From PALSA-505 sp036501145 (GTDB lineage Bacteria > Actinomycetota > Actinomycetes > Streptosporangiales > Streptosporangiaceae), in assembly GCA_036501145.1 (NCBI GenBank), contig DASYAV010000052.1:62001-126000 (forward strand): DNA of 64,000 nucleotides. The letters are read 5' to 3'. Position 1 is the first letter of the stretch. Each line of letters begins with the position of its first letter. The notes under the pieces are model-generated. The model was given only the letters and a program-made list of their open reading frames with translations. It was not told the origin of the DNA and searched no databases. Below, one piece after another: positions 1 to 8,871 of this stretch. The translations under genes and the position numbers were made by a program.

Positions 1-396
1 ATCGAATACCTGTTTCATTCCTGCAACGCGCATCGTGTGCAATTTATATGCGGCTCATATAACAAGCCGATGATCGAAATCGCCTGCAGCAGCCTGATCC
101 GCGTCGAGGGCGTACTGCGAGATTACTACTTCCTGGACGGCGCGTATCACGATGGGGTCATAGGCGCGATCTTGCGGGATGACTACTACTCGGCCCGCTG
201 TGGCCCGGGCCTGCGGCCGTCCGATGTGGTGCCGGAAACCGATAAGGCTGAAGCGCGCAAAATACTGTCTGGCTACTTGGCGGAGAACCCCATCACACTT
301 GCAGACTTATTCAAAACTCGGTCGCGCGCTTGCTGGCAGCTGGCCGCAACGGGAGTTTTGAACGAGTCTGTTGACGAGGAAACGAGGCGGCCCTGA
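1..396 (+). CDS. GNAT-family acyltransferase, C-terminal part (5' end outside window)
   Basis: The reading frame is open from base 1, so the gene is cut by the left edge and only about 131 C-terminal residues are seen. The stretch EGVLRDYYFLDGAYHDGV is the classic end of a RimJ/RimL-type GNAT domain, which moves an acyl group from acyl-CoA to an amine. The acetyl-CoA loop lies outside the window or is only partly present. The stop codon overlaps the ATG of the next gene (TGATG), so the two are translationally coupled and belong to one plus-strand unit. The natural acceptor is unknown. In this context it could modify a cluster product or confer self-resistance, which is inference. Confidence 0.8.
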   Translation: MEYLFHSCNAHRVQFICGSYNKPMIEIACSSLIRVEGVLRDYYFLDGAYHDGVIGAILRDDYYSARCGPGLRPSDVVPETDKAEARKILSGYLAENPITLADLFKTRSRACWQLAATGVLNESVDEETRRP

Positions 397-1424
397 TGAC
401 GGAAAGTACGATGGCGGACTCGCTGGCGAAACAGAAGACGCCGCACCGGCTGCGTCAGGTATTCCCGGACGGGGAAATCTTCCTGGTGTCCGACGACGAA
501 TGGCTGGACCAGGCGGCGGCCAGCTACGGCCTGCGGGGCATCCCACTGGCCGATACCGGAAGGCTGCCGCGGAAGGCGAACGTCGTGCTGTTCCTGCGGC
601 ACGGGCTGGTGAGTGCCGAGGTGCGCCAGATGTTCCCGCACGCCGCCGTCTTGTGCGTGCCCGTCGCCAGCTTCGACCCCGGCCTGGAAGCCGGCCTGTA
701 CACACACAAGCTCGCGATGCTCACCGACTACGCAGGTGCCCGGGAGCGGAGCAGCTACTGGGCTGACAGCATCAGCCGGTGCACCGGCCCGGTGATCTTC
801 TCATCAGATGCAGCGGCCACCAACGGCGCCACACCGGGAAGCACCCACCTGGTCTGTGGGCTGGCCGATCAGGTTACCGCCGACGCCTGGCTGGAGCGCT
901 CCATCCGCCCGGGACAGTGGGTCAGCATCGGTACGCTGTGCGAGTTCTCCGTTGTCCCGCCTTCCCTTGACGACTGGCGTGGCGCCTTCACCATCGACGG
1001 CACCGCGGTCGCCTCCGGCGTCCTGGCCGCCAGGGATGCCCGGTGCACCGAGGCGGGAGACGGAAGAATCCGGGCTGCTGGCAGGCTGCGCCGCGAACTC
1101 GCCGCGCGGCGGCCCGTCACGCTGCGGCTCGAGGGCGGGGTGCTTACCTCGATCACGGCCGGCGGCGAGGACTTCACCGAGGCGCTCCGCGAGGTGACCA
1201 ACCCGGACTACGGGCTGCAAGCTCTCGAGCTCGGTATCGGCACCAACCAGTCGGTCCTGCCGCTGGTGCGCTGGGAATTCAACTCGCAACTGAACGAAGG
1301 AGCGGGACCAGTCCATCTGGGATTCGGCGACGGCATGACCGGCGCACACATGGACTTCGTCGTGGCTGAATGCACTCACCGCTTCCCTGCTCCGGCCCGG
1401 CCGGCCGGCACCTCGCAGGCCTGA
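396..1424 (+). CDS. M29-like (aminopeptidase T-type) metallopeptidase
   Basis: The protein has 342 residues; M29 aminopeptidases usually have about 370-410. The N-terminal half is not recognisable to me. The C-terminal third carries the M29 metal-site pattern: Glu278 in LELGIGTN, His307 in VHLGFGDG, and His318/Asp320 in AHMDF. These match ligands known in bacterial aminopeptidase T, which removes N-terminal residues from peptides using a two-metal centre. ATG at 396 overlaps the stop of the preceding GNAT gene. The short peptide gene 1.5 kb away on the other strand offers a possible peptide substrate, but that link is inference. It could instead be a non-peptidase relative of the family. Confidence 0.7.
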   Translation: MTESTMADSLAKQKTPHRLRQVFPDGEIFLVSDDEWLDQAAASYGLRGIPLADTGRLPRKANVVLFLRHGLVSAEVRQMFPHAAVLCVPVASFDPGLEAGLYTHKLAMLTDYAGARERSSYWADSISRCTGPVIFSSDAAATNGATPGSTHLVCGLADQVTADAWLERSIRPGQWVSIGTLCEFSVVPPSLDDWRGAFTIDGTAVASGVLAARDARCTEAGDGRIRAAGRLRRELAARRPVTLRLEGGVLTSITAGGEDFTEALREVTNPDYGLQALELGIGTNQSVLPLVRWEFNSQLNEGAGPVHLGFGDGMTGAHMDFVVAECTHRFPAPARPAGTSQA

Positions 1425-1453
1425 CCGGCCGGTGACCTCAAGCCCCTCCAGCA

Positions 1454-1492
1454 GATGACCTCGGTCCCGTCCAGCGAGGGACCGAGGTCATC
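1454..1492. terminator. Perfect 15-bp stem hairpin between convergent genes
   Basis: GATGACCTCGGTCCC (1454-1468) is followed by a 9-nt loop and its exact reverse complement (1478-1492). It lies 30 bp after the plus-strand M29-like gene and 52 bp beyond the end of the convergent amidohydrolase gene, so it can serve both strands. There is no T tract, which is usual for actinomycete terminators. Confidence 0.8.
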
Positions 1493-1543
1493 ATCGGCCA
1501 CCACCCGACGCGGCCATCCCGCCAGCGTCAAGGGGCCGGGACG

Positions 1544-2845
1544 CTACTGCGCCTGGGCCGGCTGGCCCGGCCTGGCCTTCCGGTTGTCGTCCATCTGCAT
1601 CGTCCCGCATCCGGCCATCGCCCCCGCGAAGGCGGGGCACTTGGCCGCCTCGGCGGGCAAGGTGGCGGGGTCGATCCCCTCGAACGTCTCTCCCCGGCCG
1701 GGACCGGCCAGTGAGCCGGCCGAGCCAAGCAGCTCGCTGGAGAAGCCGTAGAGCCGGGCCGCATTCCCGCCCAGCATCTGCTCGGTATCGGCCGGGCTCA
1801 CCCCGGCGAAGCTGAACGCGATGGCCTCCCGCGAGTAAGGGAAGCTGGACTCGTTGTGCGGGTAGTCACTGCCCCACATGATCCTGTCCACGCCCACCGA
1901 CTTGCTGATCGCGACCTCCGAGGGGTGGATGAAGCTCGCGCCGGCGTAGCACTGCCGCCGCCAGTACTCGCTGGGCAGCAGCGCACGCCCGCCGAGCGCC
2001 TGCGGGCCGTGGTAGTTGACCGCCTGCTCGTCCCGCTCGCTGCGCATGGACTTGAAAATGGCGTCCATCGCCCTGAGTTCGGCGGGGATCCAGCTCACGC
2101 CGGCTTCCGTGATCACGACCTGCAGGCCGGGATGCCGTTCCAGGACACCGCCCAGGATGAAGTGGCGGAGAGTCCGCTGATCCCACCATTTCATCTCGAG
2201 GAGGAAGAACATGTCGTCTTCGGGGCGGTCGCCCGTCCGCGGGCCCGACGAGCCGCTGTGGCAGTTGACCGGGATCCCGTGCTCGGCGCAGAGGGACCAC
2301 AGCGGCGCATAGTGCTCGTGGTAGTAGATCGGCGGCAGGCCGGACCCGGGCGGCACACCAGGCAGCAGCAGGCCGCCGCGCAGTCCGGCGCCTACTGCCC
2401 ACTGAACTTCCTTGACCGCCTCGTCAATATCGTGCAGCAAGATCTGGAAGACGCCCGCCCGGCGCCCACCGGAGTCCGCGCAGAAGTCGACCAGCCAGCG
2501 GTTGTGCGCGCGCAGCCCAGCCCACCGGCGGCTGAATTCAGCGGTGTCCGTGATCGCCGCCTGGCTGCTGGCCAGAGACGACGTGGGGAAGAATGGCGGA
2601 ATGGTGTTGGGGAACATCACCTCCGCCACGACGCCATCGGACTCCATTTCCCGCAGCCGGCGCTCGGAATCCCAGTTCCGGCTGCCTTCCTCACCCTTCA
2701 GGTCGTCGTATGGCACCTCGTAAGATGCTGCCCACCCGTCGAATTCGTCACGGTAGGAAGGGTCCAGGTAGTCCCTGTATTCATCCATCGATGCCCCGCC
2801 GTGGCAGTCTGACGATACGACCGTGTACTTTCCGTCGTGCGGCAT
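1544..2845 (-). CDS. Amidohydrolase-2 family metal-dependent hydrolase
   Basis: The protein has 433 residues with the features of amidohydrolase-2 (ACMSD-like) TIM barrels: an early SSDCH segment in the place of the usual D-x-H metal motif, a histidine in NCHSGSSG, an ITEAG strand and the late WGSDYPHNES motif with the catalytic Asp. Family members hydrolyse or decarboxylate small aromatic or amide substrates, usually with Zn or Mn. ATG at 2845 has a GGGAGG site. It lies 73 bp downstream of the 38-residue peptide gene on the same strand, so both are probably one transcript starting near 3.05 kb. A related fold (BotAH) acts in bottromycin RiPP maturation, but similarity at that level cannot be judged by eye. 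Confidence 0.85.
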   Translation of the reverse strand: MPHDGKYTVVSSDCHGGASMDEYRDYLDPSYRDEFDGWAASYEVPYDDLKGEEGSRNWDSERRLREMESDGVVAEVMFPNTIPPFFPTSSLASSQAAITDTAEFSRRWAGLRAHNRWLVDFCADSGGRRAGVFQILLHDIDEAVKEVQWAVGAGLRGGLLLPGVPPGSGLPPIYYHEHYAPLWSLCAEHGIPVNCHSGSSGPRTGDRPEDDMFFLLEMKWWDQRTLRHFILGGVLERHPGLQVVITEAGVSWIPAELRAMDAIFKSMRSERDEQAVNYHGPQALGGRALLPSEYWRRQCYAGASFIHPSEVAISKSVGVDRIMWGSDYPHNESSFPYSREAIAFSFAGVSPADTEQMLGGNAARLYGFSSELLGSAGSLAGPGRGETFEGIDPATLPAEAAKCPAFAGAMAGCGTMQMDDNRKARPGQPAQAQ

Positions 2846-2918
2846 GCCCGCCCTCCCGAAGACGCAGAGATGGCGGTTACGGAGGATGCCCGTCCGCCAC
2901 CCCTGCTGATTGCCCGGT

Positions 2919-3035
2919 CTAGAGCCGGGCGTAGTTGAATGTAACTGACGGGTTGATGACCTCGGTGCTGCTGGCGTCGTCCTTCTCGGTCTCTTCGGCG
3001 TCCCACGACTGGGTGGGGATAATCAGCTTGCGCAT
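2919..3035 (-). CDS. 38-residue peptide; candidate RiPP precursor or ribosomal peptide substrate
   Basis: On the minus strand, ATG at 3035 follows a near-perfect Shine-Dalgarno sequence, GAGGAGGTGATT, at 8-nt spacing. The frame runs 38 codons to TAG at 2919. The peptide begins MRKLIIPTQSW, has a strongly acidic middle (DAEETEKDD, then ASSTEVI) and ends NPSVTFNYARL. A basic start, an acidic leader-like middle and a Thr/Asn/Tyr-rich tail without Cys fit a RiPP leader plus core. The lack of Cys excludes lanthipeptide or sactipeptide rings. It heads the amidohydrolase transcript and is divergent from the PKS across a control region with paired palindromes. I do not recognise the family. It could also be a regulatory leader peptide. 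That it is translated is likely; its role is inference. Confidence 0.65.
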   Translation of the reverse strand: MRKLIIPTQSWDAEETEKDDASSTEVINPSVTFNYARL

Positions 3036-3102
3036 CTGGCTAATCACCTCCTCTCAGTGCTGGCCATAAGCCTGAAGCCCGGAGCGGCCGAATAAAAGCG
3101 TG

Positions 3103-3178
3103 GTGGCGAGTTCTCGCCACCACGCTGTGTTCTCGCAACCCGGTCGTATCGGCCCTGGATGTGGCGAGTTCTCGCCAG
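3103..3178. promoter_or_regulatory. Twin palindromic operators between peptide gene and PKS
   Basis: GTGGCGAG-TT-CTCGCCAC is a perfect 8+2+8 palindrome at 3103-3120. It recurs at 3161-3178 with only the last base changed. The centres are 58 bp apart, between five and six helical turns. A degenerate half (TTCTCGC) lies between them near 3130. The sites sit between the minus-strand peptide/amidohydrolase unit (ATG 3035) and the plus-strand PKS (ATG 3279), so one regulator binding both could control both directions. The cognate regulator is not identified. Confidence 0.75.
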
Positions 3179-3278
3179 CCACTGAGCCAGCCATTGTTCA
3201 TCAGCGGCTTGTGGACAACCATGACATACGTGCTTATTTTAGCCCTTCGGGGTGGCATGGGTGGCTTGAGGAGGGTCC

Positions 3279-6200
3279 ATGACGGTGGGCGCGGTCATTG
3301 CAGGCGAGCCGATAGCGATCATCGGAATGGCAGGCAGGTTCCCTGGCGCACCTAGCGTCGGGGAATTCTGGGAGAACCTCATCAATGGTGTGGGCTCAAT
3401 CTCCTTCTTCGAAGCGGATGAGCTCAGGGAAGCCGGCATACCAGAAAAGGATCTGCGCGATCCCAATTACGTGCGTGCCGGGGCGGTCATCGCCGGCGTG
3501 GAGTGGTTCGACGCGGCGCTCTTCGGCGTCAGCCCCCGCGAGGCGGAGATCCTCGACCCGCAGCACCGGATCTTCCTGGAGACCTGCCACAGCGCGCTCC
3601 AGGACGCCGCCTGCGACCCGGCCTCGTTCGAGGGACGGATCGGCCTGTACGCGGGCGCGAGGAACAACGAGTACCTGGAACGGAACCTGAAGCACAGCCC
3701 CGCCATCATGCGGGCGGTAGGCGAGACCGCGGCGATCACCGCCAACCATGCCGACTACCTGGCCACCGGCGTGGCTTACCGGCTCAACCTCCGCGGCCCG
3801 GCGATCAACGCCGTGACCGCCTGCTCGACCTCACTCGTGGCCGTGCACATGGCCTGCTGGGCGCTCCGCACCGGTGAATGCGAGGCCGCGCTGGCCGGCG
3901 GCGTTGAGGTCGCGTTGCCCCCGAAACGGGGTTACCTGTACAGCGAGGGAGGTATCTCCTCACCGGATGCTACGGTGCGGCCATTCGACGCCGATGCCCG
4001 CGGCACCGTCTTCGGCTCCGGCGCTGGCGCCGTGCTGCTGCGCCGGCTCAGCGACGCACTGGCCGACAACGACCACATTCACGCGGTGATTCTGGGCTCG
4101 GCGATCAATAACGACGGATCGGCCAAGGCGACATTCGCGGCGCCCAGCGAGGCCGGGCAGACCGCTGTGCTCACCGCCGCGCTGCGCGCGGCGGGGGCCG
4201 AGCCGGCGAGCGTGGGCTTCATCGAAGCCCACGGCACGGGCACCATGGTGGGTGACCCGATCGAGGTCGCCGCGCTGACCAACGCCTATCGCGGCCCGGC
4301 CGGCCGCACCGGGCGCTGCGCGCTGGCCTCGGTCAAGAGCAATGTCGGCCATCTGGGCGCGGCGGCCGGCATCTGCGGGCTTATCAAGGCGGCCTGCTGC
4401 GTGCGGGAGGGCATCCTGCCCGCCAGCCTCAACTTCGAGGAGCCGAACCCGCGCATCGACTTCGGCACCAGCCCGTTCTACGTCAACGACACCCTTTCTG
4501 ACTGGCCGGAATCCGCCGGGCCGCGCCGGGCCGGCGTCAGTTCCTTCGGAGTTGGCGGCACCAATGCGCACCTGATACTCGAGCAGCCACCGGTCCGGCG
4601 GGCCGGCAGGCCCGGGCGACGGCCCTATCAGCTCCTCACGCTGTCGGCTCGTACCGCGACCGCACTCGACGCGGCGGGCGACCGGCTTGCCGGGCACCTG
4701 CCCGCGGCCGGTGCCGAGCTGGCCGATGTGGCGTACACGCTGAACGTGGGGCGGGCCGACCTGCCGGTGCGGCGGTTCCTGGTCGCCAGGGACAGCGCGG
4801 AAGCCGCGGCGGGACTGGCCGGCGAGGACCGGCAGCCGGCGGCCAGTACCGTGGCCGCGGGGGTGCGGCGCGAGGTTGCCTTCCTGTTCCCTGGGCAGGG
4901 CGCCCAGCATGTCCAGATGAGCCGGGGGCTGTATGCGAGCGAACCCGGCTTCGCAGCCACGATCGACAGGTGTGCCGGCGTCCTGGCCGAGTCGCACGGC
5001 CTGGACCTACGCGCGTTGCTGTTCCCCGAGGCCGGCGACGCCGACGCGGCCGGCCGGCTGAACCAGACCGCCGCGGCCCAGCCCGCGCTGTTCGCGGTGG
5101 AGTTCGCGCTCGCCCTGCTGCTGGCGGAATGGGGCATCGAGCCGTCCGTGATGATCGGTCACAGCATCGGCGAGTACGTGGCGGCCAGCCTCGCGGGGGT
5201 GATGGACGCCGAGGATGCGCTCCGCCTGGTGGCCGAGCGCGGCGCTCTCGTCCAGTCGCTTCCTCCCGGGGCCATGCTGGCCGTCATGCTGCCGGAGGAG
5301 ATGCTGCTGCCGCTGCTCCCGGACGAGGTTGAACTGGCGGCGGTCAACGCGCCGGGCGCCTGCGTGGTCTCCGGGCCGGCCGACGACATCAGGCAGTTCC
5401 GGGCACAGCTCACGCTGCAGGGCATCGGCAGCCGTGCCCTGCACACGTCGCACGCCTTCCACTCGTGGATGATGGACCCGATCCTCGACGCGTTCGCCGA
5501 GCGGGTGAGCAAGGTCAAGCTGGCTCCGCCGTCCCGCCGCTACATGTCCAACGTCACCGGGACCTGGATCACTCCGGACGAAGCCACCGACCCCGGCTAC
5601 TGGGTACGCCACCTGCGCGGCTGCGTCCGGTTCTCCGCTGCGGCCCAGTCCCTCGTCACCGAAGGCCGGTACGTGTTCGCCGAGGTCGGCCCCGGCCAGT
5701 CACTTGCCGCTCTGATCGGCGCGCAGGCCAACACCATCTCCCCGCGGCCCCCGGCGCCGGTCGCGGTGCCGATGATGCGCCGCCCGGACGAGGAGCAGGA
5801 TGACGTGGCCGCTCTGCTGCAGGCGATGGGGCGGATCTGGGCTGCCGGGGCCCCGGTGGACTGGAAACGGTTCTGGGCGGGCGAGCAGCCGCGTCGCGTC
5901 CCCCTGCCCGCCTACCCCTACGAGCGGGAGCGGTTCTGGGTCGACCGCGACGCGGCGGATGGGCCGGCGGCCGACGACAACACCGATACGGACGCCGGCC
6001 CGTTCTACGTGCCCACCTGGCGGGAGACGCCGCTGCCGCCGGCCGCCCCTGGCGACGGCCAGCCCACGACACGGTGGGTGATCCTGGCGCACGCCGGTGA
6101 CGCCGTCGCCAGCGGCGCGGCCAGGCTGCTACGGGAGGCGGGCGCGGATGTGCTCACCGCCGGCCCGGGGGATGAGTTCTTGGCCGGGCCTGACCGGCAT

Positions 6201-8822
6201 TACACGGTGCGGATCGGCGAAAGCGCGGACTATGGGCGGCTGCTCCAGGAAGCCGCGCAGGACGCGCCGCAGCGGATCCGGTTCGTGCACGCTCTGGCGG
6301 CAGGCGGCGAGCCGGGCCAACAGGACGGTCTTGAGCGGGTCAGCGAACTGCTCGACCAGGGCTTCTTCACCGTTCTGCGGGTCCTGCGGGAGACCGCCCG
6401 GCTGCTCGGCGGCGTGCCGGTGGAATTGTGCATCGTGACGAGCGACGCGCAGGACGTGTCCGGGAACGCCCCGGTCGAGCCGGCCAAGGCCGCCGCCCTC
6501 GGGCTGGTGAAGGTGATACCGAAAGAGTTCGAGACGATCACCTGCCGGGCGGTGGACTTCACCGCCGAAGCCCCCGCGGAGCTGGCCGCGGCCCAGCTCT
6601 GCGCCGAGCTCGGCTCGGGCGCCCGCGACCCGCTGGTCGCCTACCGCGGCAGGAAGCGGTGGATCTGGTCGTATGCCGGCGTCGCGCTGGATGCCCCGGA
6701 TGGGATGCCCGCTGCGCTCACCGAGCGCGGCGTTTACCTCATCACCGGCGGCCTCGGCGCGCTTGGCCTCGCGCTGGCCCGGCAGCTTGCCGAGCTCGCC
6801 AGGGCGCGGCTCGTGCTGGTCGGGCGCTCCGGGCTGCCAGACCGCGCGCAATGGCCCGCGCTCCTCGAGTCGCCCGGCGAGGACGACGCGCTCGTGCGCC
6901 GGCTGCGTGCCGTCCAGGCCGTGGAGGAGGCCGGGGGGCAGGTACTGGCCTGCGCCGGTGACGTCACCGACGAGGCCAGGATGCGTGAGGTCCGGGCCCA
7001 GGCCGAGCAGGCCTTCGGCCCCGTGGATGGAATCTTCCATCTTGCCGGGGTGCCCGGCGGCGGCCAGCTCGAGACCCGCTCCGACGAGGCGGCACGGCAG
7101 GTGCTCAGCCCGAAAGTGGCGGGCACCTACGTTCTGGACAAGGTGTTCCGCCCCGGCCTTCTGGTGCTGTACTCCTCCATCGCGGTGATCAACGGAGATT
7201 ACGGGCTGGGCGACTACGCGGCCGCGAACGCGGTGCTTGACGCGTTCGCGCAGTCCCGCTGGGCACAGAACCGGCACGTGGTGTCCATCAACTGGGCGCC
7301 GTGGAAAGAAATCGGGATGGCGCACGACATACACGGTCCGGCGATCCTCGGCGATCTGGCGCTTGGCCTGGGCCCGGCGACGGCGGCCGCGCACCCGCTG
7401 CTGCTGCACCGCCGCGACCGGGCAGACGGCTCGGGCGATGTCGTGGTGTTCGACATCGACATGGCGCCCGCGCAGTGGGTGCTCGCCGAGCACCTGCTGA
7501 ACGGCGCGCCGACGATGCCCGGCACCGGAGTGGTGGAGCTGGCCTGCGCCGCCTACCGGGAGGCTACCGGCTCCGATGCGGCTGACATCCGCGACCTGAC
7601 CCTGCTGCGCCCGCTCGCGGTCCAGCCCTCGGCCCAGGTGCGCGCCGAGCTGCGCCGCCGCGACGATCAGGGGTTCGACTTCCGCATCGCCGGGCGGGCT
7701 CCGGGACACCAGGAAGCCGAGTACGCCCGCGCCCGGATCTACCCGGCCGCGCCGGAGGAGCCGCCCCGGCACGACCTGGCCGGGGTCCGCGAGCGCTGCC
7801 CGGATGACACCACGCCCGGGCCTAGAGGATCGTCGATGCTCGAGCTTGGCCCGCGCTGGGACAACATCGCCGGCCGGGTCAGCGGGCCAGGCACCGACCT
7901 GGTGACCATCCAGCTACCCGGAGAATTCTCCGCTGACCTGGAGCAATTTATTCTGCACCCCGCCGTCCTGGACAGCGCGGGCGGGCTCGGCATGAACCTG
8001 GCCGGGGAAGGCATGTACCTTCCGTTCGGCTACGGCAGGATCACCGTGCGGGCCCCGCTGCCCGCCCGCTGCCACAGCATCATCAGGCACCTGGACGATA
8101 CCCGGGGCGAGATCATCCAGGCCGCCCTGGCCATCGTGGACGACGACGGCACCGAGCTCGTTGCGGTCGAGGGCTATACCCTGCTTCGGGTCGCCGCCCC
8201 CGGAGCGGCCGGGCCGGACGGCAAAGCGGCCCCGGCCACGGGGATATCAGCCCTCGCGTCCACCCCGGCCACAGCGGCCGACGGCGGCAGCGCCGCGGCA
8301 GCCGGTCTGGCCAGTCCGGGACCCGGCGAAGCTGACGGTGACGTGACCCCGGCCGAGGGCGCGCAGGCGCTTCGCGCCGTGCTGGCCAGCCGGTCCGGCC
8401 CCCAGGTGATCGTATGCCCGGGGGGCATCCGGCGGCGGGAGCAGCGGGCGAACCGCATCACGCGCAGCGCGCTGGTCGCCTACGCGCAGGCCGGCGGCAC
8501 CGCCCGCAGCAGGAGCCTCGCCACCCCGTACGCCGCGCCGGAGTCGCCGGCCCAGCAGTTGCTCACCGAGATCTGGCGGGAGGCCATTGGCCTGGACCAG
8601 ATCGGCGTGGACGACGACTTCCTCGAACTCGGTGGCAACTCGCTGGTCGCGGTGCAACTCGCCGCGCAGATATCGGAGCGCCTGCGAGCCAGCGTCTCGG
8701 TGGCCCAGTTGTTCGAATCGCGCACCATCCGCGCGCTTGCAGAAGTGATTGACGGGCAGGCCAGCCAGCAGGGTGACCCGTCCGTGCCCGGCCCGCTGCG
8801 GGCGCTCGAAGCATCGGCATAA
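3279..8822 (+). CDS. Type I polyketide synthase module, KS-AT-KR-DH-ACP
   Basis: This 1847-residue single-module reducing PKS follows a GAGGAGGG site. The KS covers about residues 8-430 with the triad Cys182 (TACSTS), His318 (EAHGTG) and His358 (SNVGHLG). The AT covers about 530-840, with Ser629 in GHSIGE and an AFHS motif that predicts malonyl-CoA. The post-AT linker ends LPAYPYERERFW. The KR follows (NADPH loop TGGLGALG at 1156-1163, Ser1299/1300, Tyr1313), then the DH (His1405 in HLLNGAPTMPG, Asp1565 in HPAVLDSAGG) and an ACP with Ser1788 in LGGNSL. The KR precedes the DH, unlike the usual DH-KR order. The second DH motif lacks the usual Gln/His after Asp. There is no ER or TE, so it may act iteratively or hand its acyl chain to the NRPS proteins downstream. 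Confidence 0.93.
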   Translation: MTVGAVIAGEPIAIIGMAGRFPGAPSVGEFWENLINGVGSISFFEADELREAGIPEKDLRDPNYVRAGAVIAGVEWFDAALFGVSPREAEILDPQHRIFLETCHSALQDAACDPASFEGRIGLYAGARNNEYLERNLKHSPAIMRAVGETAAITANHADYLATGVAYRLNLRGPAINAVTACSTSLVAVHMACWALRTGECEAALAGGVEVALPPKRGYLYSEGGISSPDATVRPFDADARGTVFGSGAGAVLLRRLSDALADNDHIHAVILGSAINNDGSAKATFAAPSEAGQTAVLTAALRAAGAEPASVGFIEAHGTGTMVGDPIEVAALTNAYRGPAGRTGRCALASVKSNVGHLGAAAGICGLIKAACCVREGILPASLNFEEPNPRIDFGTSPFYVNDTLSDWPESAGPRRAGVSSFGVGGTNAHLILEQPPVRRAGRPGRRPYQLLTLSARTATALDAAGDRLAGHLPAAGAELADVAYTLNVGRADLPVRRFLVARDSAEAAAGLAGEDRQPAASTVAAGVRREVAFLFPGQGAQHVQMSRGLYASEPGFAATIDRCAGVLAESHGLDLRALLFPEAGDADAAGRLNQTAAAQPALFAVEFALALLLAEWGIEPSVMIGHSIGEYVAASLAGVMDAEDALRLVAERGALVQSLPPGAMLAVMLPEEMLLPLLPDEVELAAVNAPGACVVSGPADDIRQFRAQLTLQGIGSRALHTSHAFHSWMMDPILDAFAERVSKVKLAPPSRRYMSNVTGTWITPDEATDPGYWVRHLRGCVRFSAAAQSLVTEGRYVFAEVGPGQSLAALIGAQANTISPRPPAPVAVPMMRRPDEEQDDVAALLQAMGRIWAAGAPVDWKRFWAGEQPRRVPLPAYPYERERFWVDRDAADGPAADDNTDTDAGPFYVPTWRETPLPPAAPGDGQPTTRWVILAHAGDAVASGAARLLREAGADVLTAGPGDEFLAGPDRHYTVRIGESADYGRLLQEAAQDAPQRIRFVHALAAGGEPGQQDGLERVSELLDQGFFTVLRVLRETARLLGGVPVELCIVTSDAQDVSGNAPVEPAKAAALGLVKVIPKEFETITCRAVDFTAEAPAELAAAQLCAELGSGARDPLVAYRGRKRWIWSYAGVALDAPDGMPAALTERGVYLITGGLGALGLALARQLAELARARLVLVGRSGLPDRAQWPALLESPGEDDALVRRLRAVQAVEEAGGQVLACAGDVTDEARMREVRAQAEQAFGPVDGIFHLAGVPGGGQLETRSDEAARQVLSPKVAGTYVLDKVFRPGLLVLYSSIAVINGDYGLGDYAAANAVLDAFAQSRWAQNRHVVSINWAPWKEIGMAHDIHGPAILGDLALGLGPATAAAHPLLLHRRDRADGSGDVVVFDIDMAPAQWVLAEHLLNGAPTMPGTGVVELACAAYREATGSDAADIRDLTLLRPLAVQPSAQVRAELRRRDDQGFDFRIAGRAPGHQEAEYARARIYPAAPEEPPRHDLAGVRERCPDDTTPGPRGSSMLELGPRWDNIAGRVSGPGTDLVTIQLPGEFSADLEQFILHPAVLDSAGGLGMNLAGEGMYLPFGYGRITVRAPLPARCHSIIRHLDDTRGEIIQAALAIVDDDGTELVAVEGYTLLRVAAPGAAGPDGKAAPATGISALASTPATAADGGSAAAAGLASPGPGEADGDVTPAEGAQALRAVLASRSGPQVIVCPGGIRRREQRANRITRSALVAYAQAGGTARSRSLATPYAAPESPAQQLLTEIWREAIGLDQIGVDDDFLELGGNSLVAVQLAAQISERLRASVSVAQLFESRTIRALAEVIDGQASQQGDPSVPGPLRALEASA

Positions 8823-8871
8823 CGCCCGGCCAGACCCGCTGGCCTGGCCGGACGGATGGAGGGGCGAACAG

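Noticed and set aside
2919..3035. Similarity of the peptide tail to PqqA (EVTxYxxxR)
   Set aside because: The tail VTFNYAR looks alike, but the Glu needed for the Glu-Tyr crosslink is missing and no pqq genes are present.
6129..7772. 547-codon open frame on the minus strand inside the PKS
   Set aside because: It is an antisense shadow caused by the G+C-rich codon bias; it shows no domain, while the plus strand has clear KR motifs.
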